Assembly: GCA_022570795.1 (NCBI GenBank)
Contig: JAKUDP010000004.1
Coordinates: forward strand, 620,001 to 684,000
Length of the DNA: 64,000 nucleotides
DNA from: Sphaerulina vaccinii
Taxonomy: Eukaryota > Ascomycota > Dothideomycetes > Mycosphaerellales > Mycosphaerellaceae
Direction of reading: 5' to 3'
The notes under the pieces are model-generated. The model was not told where the DNA came from. It saw only the letters and a list, made by a program, of their open reading frames with translations, and ran no database searches. Made by a program: the position numbers and the translations under genes. Below, piece after piece: positions 9,302-20,156 of this stretch (positions within the stretch are counted from its first letter, which is position 1; each line of letters opens with the position of its first letter).

Positions 9302-10945
9302 ATGAGCAAGGCGAACAGCGGCACTACCAATGAGCTGCCTCAGGGCGTGGACAGCTATGATTTTATCATTGTTGGAGGTGGCACGGCGGGATGTGTGATT
9401 GCTTCGCGCCTGTCCGAGTACCTTCCTAACAAGAAGGTTCTGCTGATCGAAGCTGGACCCTCCGACTTCATGGACGATCGCGTGCTGCTATTGAAAGATT
9501 GGCTAAACCTTTTGGGCGGCGAGCTCGACTATGATTACCCCACGACCGAGCAACCACATGGCAACTCTCACATCCGACACTCGCGAGCTAAGGTGTTGGG
9601 AGGCTGCTCTAGCCACAACACTTTGATCAGCTTCAGACCATTTGAATATGACTGCAAGCGATGGGTTTCCCAAGGGTGCAAGGGCTGGGACTTCAAGACT
9701 TTCACGAGAATTTTGGACAACATCCGAAACACTGTGCAACCAGTGCACGAGAGGCACAGGAACCAGTTGACCAACGACTGGGTAGAGACTGGTTCCAAAG
9801 CATTGGGCATCCCAGTTGTTCACGACTACAACAAGGAGATTCGATCGACTGGTGCTCTTCACCCAGGAATCGGCTTCTTGTCAGTTTCATATAACCCAGA
9901 CGATGGGCGACGAAGCAGTGCCAGTGTGGCATATATCCACCCGATACTGCGAGGCGACGAGAGGAGACCAAACTTGACCATCTTGACAAATGCATGGGTG
10001 AGCAAGGTCAACGTTCAGGGCACAAACGTCACTGGTGTGAACATCACGCAACAAGATGGCACGAAGCACATCCTTACTGCCAAGCACGAGACCATTCTCA
10101 GTGCAGGCGCCGTAGACACACCTCGTCTATTGATGTTGTCTGGTCTCGGACCAAAGCAGCAGCTGTCAGATCTCGGTATCGAGGTTATCAAGGACCTTCC
10201 AGGTGTTGGCGAGAACTTGCTCGACCACCCAGAATCGATCATCATGTGGGAGCTGAACAAGCCTGTAGACCACGAGATGACAGTCATGGACTCCGACGCA
10301 GCCATTTTCATCCGCCGAGAAGTGAAGAACGCAGCAGGAAACGACGGCGATATCATCGACATCATGGCCCACTGCTACCAAGTGCCATTCTCCTACAACA
10401 CCGAACGTCTAGGCTACGACGTACCAAAGGAGGCTTTCTGCGTAACACCAAACATCCCACGTCCACGATCTCGAGGAAAGCTCTACCTCACAAGCAAGGA
10501 CCCAAGCGTGAAGCCGTCGCTTGACTTCCGCTACTTCTCCGACCCAGAAGGCTACGATGCTGCAACTATCGTTGAAGGTCTCAAGGCCGCTCGCAAGATC
10601 GCCGAACAAGCTCCATTCAAGGACTGGCTCAAGCGCGAAATCGCACCGGGACCAGCTATTCAATCCGACGAAGACCTATCCGAATATGGCCGACGTGTGG
10701 CTCACACTGTCTACCACCCAGCAGGTACCACTAAGATGGGCGATGTCAAGACCAACCACATGGCAGTCGTCGACCCAGAATTGAAGATTCGCGGATTGCA
10801 GAATGTCAGAATTGCTGATGCGGGTGTTTTCCCTGAAATGCCTTCTATCAACCCTATGCTTACGGTTTTAGCAATCGGTGAGCGTTGTGCTGAGATGATT
10901 GCTCAACAGCATGGCTGGACAGGACTTGAGAGGGCGCGTTTGTAG
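9302..10945 (+). CDS. Choline oxidase (GMC flavoprotein) with PTS1-like end
   Basis: A 547-residue GMC oxidoreductase. The first ATG, at 9302 (MSKANSGTT), is chosen; the frame upstream has no ATG. The FAD dinucleotide motif GGGTAG is at residues 25-30. The GGCSSHN segment has His105 at the position of the covalent flavin link in Arthrobacter choline oxidase. The catalytic His472 (VYHPAGT) and Asn517 (INPMLTV) are present, and many stretches agree with bacterial and Aspergillus choline oxidases, so choline oxidation through betaine aldehyde with release of H2O2 is expected. The C-terminus is ARL, a PTS1-type tripeptide. Peroxisomal location would put H2O2 production beside catalase. Divergent from betaine aldehyde dehydrogenase. 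Confidence 0.9.
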   Translation: MSKANSGTTNELPQGVDSYDFIIVGGGTAGCVIASRLSEYLPNKKVLLIEAGPSDFMDDRVLLLKDWLNLLGGELDYDYPTTEQPHGNSHIRHSRAKVLGGCSSHNTLISFRPFEYDCKRWVSQGCKGWDFKTFTRILDNIRNTVQPVHERHRNQLTNDWVETGSKALGIPVVHDYNKEIRSTGALHPGIGFLSVSYNPDDGRRSSASVAYIHPILRGDERRPNLTILTNAWVSKVNVQGTNVTGVNITQQDGTKHILTAKHETILSAGAVDTPRLLMLSGLGPKQQLSDLGIEVIKDLPGVGENLLDHPESIIMWELNKPVDHEMTVMDSDAAIFIRREVKNAAGNDGDIIDIMAHCYQVPFSYNTERLGYDVPKEAFCVTPNIPRPRSRGKLYLTSKDPSVKPSLDFRYFSDPEGYDAATIVEGLKAARKIAEQAPFKDWLKREIAPGPAIQSDEDLSEYGRRVAHTVYHPAGTTKMGDVKTNHMAVVDPELKIRGLQNVRIADAGVFPEMPSINPMLTVLAIGERCAEMIAQQHGWTGLERARL

Positions 10946-12506
10946 ATATGTTATGGTTATATATGATATGGAGGGCGCTTGATCTTATAGCATATATGAT
11001 GAGCAGTTTGCGATACCCACAAGCTACGCATCTACTACAGAATTCACAATCATGATTCAAGGCTTTCACGGAATTCTCACTGGCTACGATCATAGACTCC
11101 AAGACCTGGCAGTGCTGGCAGTGAGCATAGAAGTTTAAGTCTCGGAGAAGACGAGCTCCATACATGCCGTCTCTACTAGGCTCACTGCTTACCGTGACGC
11201 TGATCGCCCAGACATTGCAGTATCGAAGGTTGATCGTAAATTAGAAATTGCGAGCTATCTTTATTCAGTCTCTACAGTTTTGATGCACACTCTGCCACTC
11301 GATACGACGTATAGCCTTATTCAACAATCTGTCGTGTCATTTAAAGGCAGCGGATCACTGTTCAATGATCCACGCTGGGGTATGGCACCTAAAATACAGC
11401 CAATTTCAGCAAAAGTCGTAATTCGATGAAAGTGATGTCCTGCTCGCTACACCACCGCTACGAAGACATCACTGCTTAGACCTATACTACATTGTATGTA
11501 GAAATAGTACTATAAGTGTGAAAAGAGCAAGTACGATGCTGATGATGTTGCTGTCGTCCCGTGTGTTTATGGCAACCCTAAGCTTCTCTCTCCGCCCTAT
11601 GGTTGCGACCGAATGCCTCCATGTCTGGTGCCGCAGCGGCTCGGTGCTTGTGCTGTTTCGAGAGAAGAACGTCGTCTTCCTGGGATCTGATCTTACCCCA
11701 ATCTTACAGCACCTGAGGAAACCATGCCATAGAGTTCAGCACCAGGGCGGTTTGCAGAAAGCACATGAAAACAGAGAACAGATAGCAGAAATGGTGGCCG
11801 ACGTCTCTCAATACACTCTGTACCTACACACTATATCATCATCGCACATTCCACTCCGCAAAGTCTCCAAACCAGCGTCGTGCCAATCTTGGTTGTTGTT
11901 GTTGTTGTTGTTGTTACTGCGACACTGTCGCCTTCGCCGTCAAGCACGTCTAGCGCACCTGCGACGGAACTGTGTTGGTCCATTCTGTGAATAGAGAAGA
12001 GAAAATCCAAACAAAACACAAAGGACAGATGGAAGGAAATGGCGAAGGCAGTCGCTACTAACAAAGCAACAACTGACAAAAGAAACTTCTTCTTCTGCAA
12101 CGACAGCAGAAATGTCCAGTCTTGTTCTCTTTCGCCTCAAAGACGAGTGTAATCCCCTACTCCCGGTTCAGTGTCCACGACAGACAGACAAAAGAGTGTG
12201 CCTTAAGGATGTACAGCATTAGTCATAGTTTCGTGAAGTAGAAGCCGTTTCTGCGCCGTCAAGCTGAGATTGTGCTCGTGTCCTTCGTAAAATGCAGTCT
12301 AACGCCGTTCCAATCCAGTGAGCGAAGTGTTTTCGGACAGGCAGTCTTGTTGTTTTTGTGGGGTTTTACTTGGGTGAGTTGAGTGTCTTCATTCTTGATG
12401 CTTCAGAGCTGCATCGAAATGCTCGGTTGCATGGGTTGATCACTTGTTGAGTTCGGGAGAGCGGGCGTTGCTGTTGGCACACATTATGTATTAGTATGTG
12501 TCTCTT
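10946..12506. other. Long intergenic region with (TTG)n
   Basis: About 1.56 kb between the choline oxidase stop and the BTB gene end. It holds a TTG trinucleotide run of about eight units at 11892-11915 and several short frames with no family features. No gene is supported; long UTRs or a non-coding RNA are possible. Confidence 0.4.
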
Positions 12507-13502
12507 TCAGCTGATGATGATGATTGAAAGGTACAACAGCAACAACCACGCTCTCTCCTTAACACTCTTGTGCCTACAAGGAGAAAGTAGAAGTTGTTAG
12601 CAAGATGAACAATGAGAAGGCTTGACTAACCCCATCTCCACGACATCGTCAATGTGATTACACATTGCAACAAATAGGTCGAAGAACATCTGCGTGCCGC
12701 CCTTCTCCATTTCCATCTGCATTGTGCCGCTGCGCTTGAAAGTCTTGCGGCTGCGGATGATGAGTGCGAGGTAATGAGCGCGGAGACGTGAGTCGCTGGC
12801 AGGCGTGTTTGCATATGCAAAGCGTGCACTACGCAGGATCGTAGCTACATCGATACCAGATTGCAAGCCTTGCTTTCGAAGAGCGAGACGTTGCAGTTCT
12901 GGCAGACCCAGCTTCAGCGCAGTGCAGTAGACAACTGTGTCTCGAAGAACATAGTCGCCCACGCCATGATGATAAATTGAAGCGGACTCGTTCAGACTCC
13001 ATGGTTTCTTTGGGGCGGTATTGTCCATGCGGGGAGACATGGAAGTTGTCATGTTTGTCAGGTCTTCGGCGTCCTCGAGCGACCAAGTGTTTCTCTTCCT
13101 ATCGTGGATAAGTCGAGGGTAGTAGTCGCCCTTGTAAAGGTATTCGAGGACAGCTGAAAAGGCCTCTGGCTCCTCGTCTGGGAGTGAGACTCGTCGCTGG
13201 CCGGGCGATTCGAAGAACTGCTCGCGACACGCCTCGGAGAACCAAGGTGAGCGCGATAGCACATCTTCGTGCGCGGCGAACAGACGCTGGTCCTTGCCCA
13301 CTGCTATCGTGATGATGGCAGAATTGAGCTTTGGCGACGCCATCGAGCCTATCGAAGGTGATGTGTCGGGACTTGCGGCGCTGTTGATCTTCTCGCGGAG
13401 TCTCTGCTTGACGTCGTCGTTGAAGGAACGCTTGGATATCTTCCTCGCCTTGCCACTTCTGCCCTGCTCCTTCGAGATGAAGGATCTCTTGAAGCCGAAC
13501 AT
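12507..13502 (-). CDS. BTB/POZ domain protein
   Basis: Start at the ATG at 13502 (MFGFKRSFIS). The Lys/Arg-rich N-terminus (about 55 residues) leads into a BTB fold at about residues 60-130: a hydrophobic beta strand (AIITIAVGKDQ), the hallmark FAAHEDVLSRSPWF, and later EAFSAVLEYLYKGDYYP. A short helical C-terminal part follows. The frame can be read through to 12597 (301 aa), but a donor GTTAGT at 12630, a CTAAC branch site and a CCTTGTAG acceptor define a 57-nt intron (12574-12630). This would give exons 13502-12631 and 12573-12507 and a 312-residue protein, which I prefer. Fungal BTB proteins of this type mediate protein contacts, often as cullin-3 adaptors; the partner here is unknown. 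Confidence 0.75.
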
Positions 13503-14325
13503 GGCTGCTGGACGATTCTTGACGGGGCGTTCACTTCTTAGCTTGACTTGCTCTCCAAACGAGTGATGGAATTTCGAGGTTGTAGATGTAATGAGCGTTT
13601 CGGTGGTGGGTGTTAGAGGATCGACGCGCGGTGCATAGGGAACAAGGCGCGTTCAACGAAGTACGCGCACCTGTTTGACGATTGTCTGCAGCGGTGACGA
13701 AGAAACAGAAGAGAGGGCGGACTCCCCGCATATATATACTCGCCCAGTCCAGCCTCGTGAGATAACGCTAGGCGCCAGTGCGCCCGACGCGGCCTCAGTC
13801 ATGCATGCGGCTCACGAGGGCAGTTCCTTGATTGTCAACAAATAATAGGCTGAGAATAGGAATAGGCCTATAGCAGCCGCTGACAAGCATGCCCGTCGTT
13901 GCCCATATCGACCAGTTGTCTTGTGCATGATGTGTGAACAAGCACAGCCTGGTCAATTCACCTGCAAGTTCGTTGTCAATTGACGTGGATCTGCACCAAG
14001 GAACGCGTCGGTATGTGATGGATTCCATTGGATCTGCTAGCGAGATACGGTATCGGTGCCTGAAGTTACATAGGAACTACTCCTGTGGAAGATGACGCCC
14101 GATTCACACCTGCTTTCTAAGGCAGAGGTGGTAGTCAGTCAGTGAGACCTTCCAGGTGTTTTTAGAAGGCGCAGCGAAGTAAGGCAAACTTCACTTGACA
14201 TCTCTCTTCACTTTGTCATTGGTTGTTCGCATAAGATTCAACAGCTGCGCCCCTTCAAAGCTCTTCCTACTCCCACCAGACGGGACTCACACGATCAGAG
14301 ACACTTTCCATCCCCACCGATCAAC
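13503..14325. promoter_or_regulatory. Divergent promoter region, BTB and E2 genes
   Basis: These 823 bp separate the start codons of two divergent genes. A TATATATA run lies at about 13731-13738, oriented so that it could serve the BTB gene. Small frames here show no family features. Confidence 0.4.
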
Positions 14326-14873
14326 ATGGCGAACAAGCGGATCATGAAGGAGTTCCAGGAGATCACAGCCTCTCCTCCAGAAGGTTGCACAATTGCTCTT
14401 CAGAAGGAAGACGACATGAATGTGTGGGATGTGCATATGGAAGGTCCATCAGACTCGATCTACAAGGTGAGACATCCATCCTAGACAATGTCTTCGCCTT
14501 CTCAGCAGCAGCTATGCCTCTGACCAGCGTTTACCTGATCACTGACATGTTATACCAGGGCGGAAAATTCCACATCGTCATTACTTTACCAAAGGAATAC
14601 CCGTTCAAACCACCAACCCTCTCCTTCCGCACAAAGATCTACCACCCGAATGTCTCAAACGATGAACGCGGCGCAATGTGCTTAGGCATGCTCAAATCAG
14701 ATGAGTGGAAGCCTCCGAACAAGATCAAGGAAGTCGTAGCTCTCGTCCGCCATACCCTGTCTGAACCACAGCCAGAAGACGCCGTAGAGCCGAGTATTGC
14801 AGACACGTTCAGGAACAACAGGGCAGACTTCGATAAGCAGGCACGCGATTGGGTGACGAAGTATGCCAAGTAG
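14326..14873 (+). CDS. Ubiquitin-conjugating enzyme E2
   Basis: Two exons: 14326-14466 and 14559-14873. The 92-nt intron has donor GTGAGA and acceptor ACCAG and falls between codons. The 151-residue product is a single UBC fold: YPFKPP at residues 61-66, the HPN motif at 76-78, and the catalytic Cys88 in GAMCLGML. It accepts ubiquitin from E1 as a thioester and passes it to substrates with an E3. The sequence resembles small class I E2s, nearest in pattern to the UBE2L/UBE2D type, but I cannot fix the orthologue. The frame continues past the TAG stop in a protein-like way, described separately. Confidence 0.9.
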
Positions 14874-15065
14874 AATGAGGCACGTCCACAATGGGAAGAC
14901 ACCTCTGAGGAGAGGGCCAAGGCCAAGAAGAGACAGAAGAGGGCTCAGTAGGATGGAGCAGATGATGGAGCAGATGATGGAGCAGATGATGGAGCAGATG
15001 ACGGAGCAGATGATGGCGCGGGAGACTCTCTCCGGCCCACGATGAGGGACCTCGTCGACGAATAG
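14874..15065 (+). other. In-frame extension after E2 stop, with 12-bp repeats
   Basis: In the frame of the E2 gene, the codons after the stop at 14871-14873 read as a charged tail of 25 residues (ending KKRQKRAQ). A second TAG (14949-14951) is followed by a run of DGAD units and a tail ending MRDLVDE before a third TAG (15063-15065). The DGAD run is a 12-bp tandem repeat, five units at about 14953-15012, one differing by a single base. It could be a lost C-terminal extension, read-through product or purine-rich 3'UTR. Confidence 0.5.
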
Positions 15066-16248
15066 CACTTTGCTCTCTACCGGAAGGCGATGCCATGATG
15101 GAGAGGTGGAATGATACGGAAAAGCATAGCAAGGCGTTTTGGTAGGAGGTACTGCATATACGGATGACTGCAGAAAGCTACTAGAAGCAACAGGACTTGC
15201 ATCGTAGTATACATACCAGGCATTGATATCAATAAACATGAAAGCTTTCAAGTATTTCCATGATCAAGACGAAATCATCTCCGCCCACACACGAGCACTA
15301 GGCTATTGGATAGCCAGACGAAGCGCGTTGCCTGTTCCAGCGAGGTTTCAGAGAGCTTTCTGACCTTTGGCCACGAGGCGAGCAAGATAGAGTGCTCGAG
15401 CGTGCTAGTTCAGTATGAAACGTGAAGCAATATGCCGTAGAGCAACAGACTAGCTACGTTGTATATTACCATCCACAAGCATACCTGTTAGCATGCATTG
15501 ATCGATCGTGCAGTTCGAATGGTGAATAATCTAGTTGCTCTGCAGCCTCTTTCTCAGTGGCTAGACTGTATCGATCACGTCTCGGAACATCTTCTTCGAG
15601 TGTATATATCATTCAGCCAGTGATCACATGTCGAAGTCCAAGGTGTCGAAGCTTGGGCATCGTTCCTGAAGCTTTTGGCGGCACCTGCGGCAGCGTTACC
15701 TCCGAAAGCTAGAATATGGCAGGGCAGAGCAGATCATATTCGATTCCTTTGATAAGCGAGAAAGTGAAAACGCCGGTCGAAAGCAGGCCGCAGATGTGCT
15801 GCTGTGCAACGCAGGGGTGAACTCGACAGGCTGATCCGATCAGTACAAGAGGTTGGTTGTTGTCTGTTTGTTGTTGTTTGGATGACAACGAGAGTAATCT
15901 TATAGACCAGGGTACATTGGGGGAGATTGGGTGGTGCTTTTGGACACGACAGAACAAGAAGACTCTGCATGCTGCTCACTGCGGACTGATCACACACGAG
16001 AGTCGCACAGATCGCGCGTGGGCGGAGAGTGTGGTGGCCTCGAGGGACGACCAAAATGAACACAAGTGGACGTGGCCGTGGTAGTGGAACTGACATCACG
16101 CTGGCCTGTGTCACGCCGCAGACCTGCTGTCCCACGTTACACCGCATCCAATAGTGAAGCGGGAAGCAGCAGAAAGAGGGAATAGCAGAGGCGGAGGTGG
16201 AAATCAATACTCTATATCTGCACTCGCGGCGGCGTTTGCAGCGGCAGC
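15066..16248. other. Intergenic
   Basis: About 1.2 kb between the E2 region and the TBC gene. The longest frame here (minus strand, 15734-16318) is alanine/arginine-rich without family features and overlaps the TBC gene's 5' end, so it is treated as chance. The stretch should hold the TBC promoter. Confidence 0.4.
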
Positions 16249-18927
16249 ATGCCCTCCAACATCGTCGAGGAGCAGCAGCAGCAGCAGCAGCATCGAGCAT
16301 GGCAGCCCGAGCATTCACTATCTGTCGCCGAAGCTCTGCGAGAAGCCATGGACGAAACAGCTACATATGACCATCATCCGGAACAGCCTCGAACCATGGA
16401 AGTCCAAATTCCACGCGATATGCCTGCGCCGGAGCCACATCTGCCACTCCGGAAGTCGTCTGCTGCAAACCGAATGCAGAGCAGGAAAGGAACTATACCG
16501 AAGCCCATCTTCGCGCCTACACACAACCAACAGGTACGAGGATTTGGTCCTAGTCCGGTACAGCCGGTGCCGTATGTCAACGATGTGCAAGCAAGTTCGG
16601 AGCATGCGTTCGCTGGTCGAGAGCAGAGAAGGGCATATAAACCTGCAATAGCTGTGTTGGAGAGTCAGCAGCAGGTTCTGCAATACACCAACGAGCTCCC
16701 ACCACACCCAGCTCAGCATCGATTCCGATCACCTTCGAGTCCGTTGCAATCTCCCACGACAACGACTACTACTGACTCCCCGGACTCCTCAATGAGAAGA
16801 AAGACCAAGAGTCTAAAACACACCAAGACCGTTGGAGATGGACTGCGGAACATTAGGAATAGAATGTCGGGCAAAGTACGATCAGGACAATCCACCAATT
16901 CCCCCAACAGCCTGACGCCGGATGTGCATTCGAGTAGAGCAAGTCCTGCTTTGTCAGGCGAGGAAGTGCGGGATTCATTTCGTTCCGCACTCACGAGTCA
17001 TTCTAGCTTCGGTCATGCTAGTAGTGTTCTCACGACTAAGACTACTCACACGAGTCTGAGTTCAACTACTGACAATGATTTCGTGAAGATTAGAACAATG
17101 GACTATGACGAGGCAGGTGGTCTTACAGACCTGGACATGAGTGTCGATGATGTCCTGGGAATGTATGAAGATGGCTTTGAGTCTGGGACTGGGAGTCTAC
17201 GACCTTCACCTCGACCTAGCATGCAGAGTGCTACCAGACCAAGCCTCGATGCAAGACCTGGATCGATGCGGGCGACCCACATTGCAACGACAACGAGGGA
17301 GAGCCTGGACAGACGATCTGTGAGATCGCTCGACAGAGCACAATCGCAGTCCAAGGTGTCCGGCTTGGCGCCGAAACGACCAAATGCATCACATCGTCGC
17401 TCACAAAGCGCAAGCATACTGATAGTGGGCATGAAGCGGGCTTCAATCTCTCACCCAAGTCCAGCTCCACCTGTAGCTACTACACGACCGGAATTCAAGG
17501 AACGCTCATCAGAGCAGATCATTTCCAATCAGAATCTTGAATCGCGACCTCCAACAGGCGAGCCAGAAGTCCCACCACGCGACAGGTACGGCTTTAAGAA
17601 AGTCTCCCACTATGTCACAGCAAAGATCTACGATGATTGGAACGCGGACTACAGCCAATATCTGGAGCGAAGGAGAAAGAAATGGTATGCTATGATGCAT
17701 CAGTATGGCTATGAGACGGAACCTGCAATACGATTCCCGCAGAAGAGCGAGAAAGTTAAGCGCTATGTACGCAAAGGTATCCCGCCTGAGTTCCGAGGTG
17801 CAGCGTGGTGGTATTATGCGCGTGGACCCCGAGAGCTGGCCAAGAACCCATCCATCTATCGAGAGCTTATGGAGATGGTGGAGAATGGCGATCTGACTGA
17901 CAACGATCGAGAGCACATCGAACGAGATCTGCATAGAACGTTTCCAGACAATGTCCGCTTCAAGCCCGATCCGACGACTATGCATGATGCACAGGCTGGT
18001 GCCGGTGGTGGCACAACGACCAAAGAGGGCAGTAATTTGAAGCATGTAGTCTCGGCTACTTCAACTGATACGCCTGTCACCGGATCCCCAGAAAGCGCAA
18101 CCAAGAAGAAGAAGCGCCACACCGACGAACCCGAGACACCTATCCTGCAATCTCTCCGCCGAGTCCTTCAAGCCTTCGCAGTCCACAAGCCTGAAGTCGG
18201 ATACTGCCAATCACTGAACTTTATCGCCGGCCTTCTCCTTCTCTTCCTAAGCAAAGAAGATTCCGACCTACACGAAGCCGAACCAAAAGCCTTCATCCTT
18301 CTCCACATCATCACAACACAGCACCTACCGAACACACATGGCGTCTCTCTAGAAGGCGCGAACATCGACATTGGAGTCCTCATGTCCTGCATCAGAGACT
18401 CTCTGCCTGCAATCTGGAACAAACTCGACGATCAGAAAGAACTCAACGCCATTGGAGCAGCAGCAACAATGGCAGGCGGCATCGGCGGTCTCCGCCTCCC
18501 GACAGTCTCCCTAGCCACGACCGCCTGGTTCATGTCACTCTTCGTCGGCACTTTACCAATCGAATCCGTCCTTCGAGTCTGGGACTGTCTCTTCCTAGAT
18601 GGCTCAAAGACTCTCTTCCGAATCGCGCTGGCAATCTTCAAAGCTGGCGAACCCGAGATCTTGAAAGTTTCAGATCCAATGGAGATCTTCCAGGTTGTGC
18701 AGACTGTTCCTAGAAAAATGTTGGATGTCAACACTTTGATGGATACTTGTTATAAACGTAGAGCGGGCTTTGCTAGTGTTTCTCAGGATGTTGTGAATCG
18801 GAGGAGAAAAGAGAGGAGACAGATGTTGCAGGATGGAGTTATGAGGCAGGGACTTGGAGCAAAGGGTGAAGATATGGTTAGGAGGATGAGGACGAGAGTG
18901 AGAACTGGGTTGAGGGTCGGGACATGA
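16249..18927 (+). CDS. TBC-domain Rab GTPase-activating protein
   Basis: An 892-residue protein in one exon, starting at the ATG at 16249. The first 430 residues are low in complexity and Ser/Pro-rich, with a short glutamine run near residue 9, and are probably disordered. The TBC domain spans about residues 500-820. Its arginine finger is R563 in RDLHRTFPDN and its glutamine finger is Q654 in GYCQSLNF; together these stimulate GTP hydrolysis by Rab proteins. A charged insert rich in Gly, Thr and Lys separates the two motifs. Later landmarks include VLRVWDCLFLDG. The layout resembles the fungal Gyp/Msb3 groups of Rab-GAPs in membrane traffic; the Rab substrate cannot be told. Confidence 0.9.
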   Translation: MPSNIVEEQQQQQQHRAWQPEHSLSVAEALREAMDETATYDHHPEQPRTMEVQIPRDMPAPEPHLPLRKSSAANRMQSRKGTIPKPIFAPTHNQQVRGFGPSPVQPVPYVNDVQASSEHAFAGREQRRAYKPAIAVLESQQQVLQYTNELPPHPAQHRFRSPSSPLQSPTTTTTTDSPDSSMRRKTKSLKHTKTVGDGLRNIRNRMSGKVRSGQSTNSPNSLTPDVHSSRASPALSGEEVRDSFRSALTSHSSFGHASSVLTTKTTHTSLSSTTDNDFVKIRTMDYDEAGGLTDLDMSVDDVLGMYEDGFESGTGSLRPSPRPSMQSATRPSLDARPGSMRATHIATTTRESLDRRSVRSLDRAQSQSKVSGLAPKRPNASHRRSQSASILIVGMKRASISHPSPAPPVATTRPEFKERSSEQIISNQNLESRPPTGEPEVPPRDRYGFKKVSHYVTAKIYDDWNADYSQYLERRRKKWYAMMHQYGYETEPAIRFPQKSEKVKRYVRKGIPPEFRGAAWWYYARGPRELAKNPSIYRELMEMVENGDLTDNDREHIERDLHRTFPDNVRFKPDPTTMHDAQAGAGGGTTTKEGSNLKHVVSATSTDTPVTGSPESATKKKKRHTDEPETPILQSLRRVLQAFAVHKPEVGYCQSLNFIAGLLLLFLSKEDSDLHEAEPKAFILLHIITTQHLPNTHGVSLEGANIDIGVLMSCIRDSLPAIWNKLDDQKELNAIGAAATMAGGIGGLRLPTVSLATTAWFMSLFVGTLPIESVLRVWDCLFLDGSKTLFRIALAIFKAGEPEILKVSDPMEIFQVVQTVPRKMLDVNTLMDTCYKRRAGFASVSQDVVNRRRKERRQMLQDGVMRQGLGAKGEDMVRRMRTRVRTGLRVGT

Positions 18928-20156
18928 TCGTTAGAAGTGGTGTCTTTTGTCTTGTTTGTCGTTGATCGAACAAACGAGGCGTTCTGGTATCTTATTGTTA
19001 TGGGACTTTGAATCGGCGAGGATGAGATGGGTATGGCAGCGGACATGCTGTCCTGGAGGTATACGGACGGGTCTTGTGCATACAGGCCTCAAAGGCTGAT
19101 CTTTGGGAGATCTCGTGTATACAAAATACGATTACTGATATTTGGATATAGATTATAGCTTCACAGCACGAAATTGGACACAGATTTGAAGGAGACAGAT
19201 AGTTTCGACTCAGAAGTCGATTCAAAACACCTAGGACGAGTGTTTGAAGGCGCACGTGGTACTAATCAGGATCGTTCTTTGACTAGGCAAGATCTCATCA
19301 TCACGACCAAAATACTTCTACGACTACGACTTCGGGGCGAAGTGAACCAGAAGAGATGGTATGACCCGCAGATAAGCACCGTCCGCCATTATCGAGGCGT
19401 AGAAGTGGCTGAAGAGGTTACGAAACCGAGCGAGCAGCGACGCGAGGACTATGGCTACACGCTGGGGAATCTCTGTGGTGTGATACCTGACTCGACACTA
19501 CTGAGACCATGTCTGCTGCTCTTGGCTGAGCGGCCGCTGTTGGGGAAGGTTCAACTGCGGTGTAGGGCTGGAGCCTTATACTTCATACCGCCCTGTCGAA
19601 GCTTCTTCTGGAAGGACTTTGGCAATCGGAAAGCAGCGTGTAGCCACATGGCTGGGTATCAACCACGACATGGGACGCGAAAGATCTTTGAACGGCGCGC
19701 AGAATAGTGACCTTTCAAGGCATGGGACGAGAGTCGTCGGATGCAACGACAACGCGCCTTCTCTCCACGAGATTCCACGTCTTGTGTTGTGAAGATGGCG
19801 GAGCTCCAGAGCTCATCAGAATGTGGCAGATGCATGGGCAGCAGGACTGACACTCCTGTCCAGGTCTACCCAGCATGTCGGTTGTGCAGCCGGTAAACTT
19901 TCACTGTCAGGTGTTGGTGCCATCGGGCCTGCTCGACTGTTGAACATTTCGATCACGCCTGTCTCAACTCCCATTATGAAGCAAACAATCCGCCGGCGGA
20001 CACATCATTCATCGATCACTGGAGCTACAACGGCAAACAGGCACAACGCAGGTCGTTGCCCTGCCCTCCTATTGCGGCCGTAACAATGCCTGGAAATATG
20101 TCAGTCCAAATCAAATCTTTAGAGAATCCATTCATGTCCCAGAAGACATCGAATGA
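18928..20156. other. Intergenic, possible decayed gene remnants
   Basis: A 1.2-kb stretch after the TBC gene. A 177-codon plus-strand frame (19174-19707) has no ATG at its start. Its segment LTRQDLIITTKI resembles the conserved strand of aldo-keto reductases that carries the active-site lysine, but the rest does not continue the family, so it may be a relic or chance. Nothing else is supported. Confidence 0.25.

Noticed and set aside
11892..11915. (TTG)n run as part of a coding poly-Gln/poly-Leu tract
   Set aside because: The surrounding frames have no start or family features; treated as a simple microsatellite.
15734..16318. 194-codon minus-strand frame
   Set aside because: Alanine/arginine-rich without domain features, and it overlaps the start of the TBC gene on the other strand.
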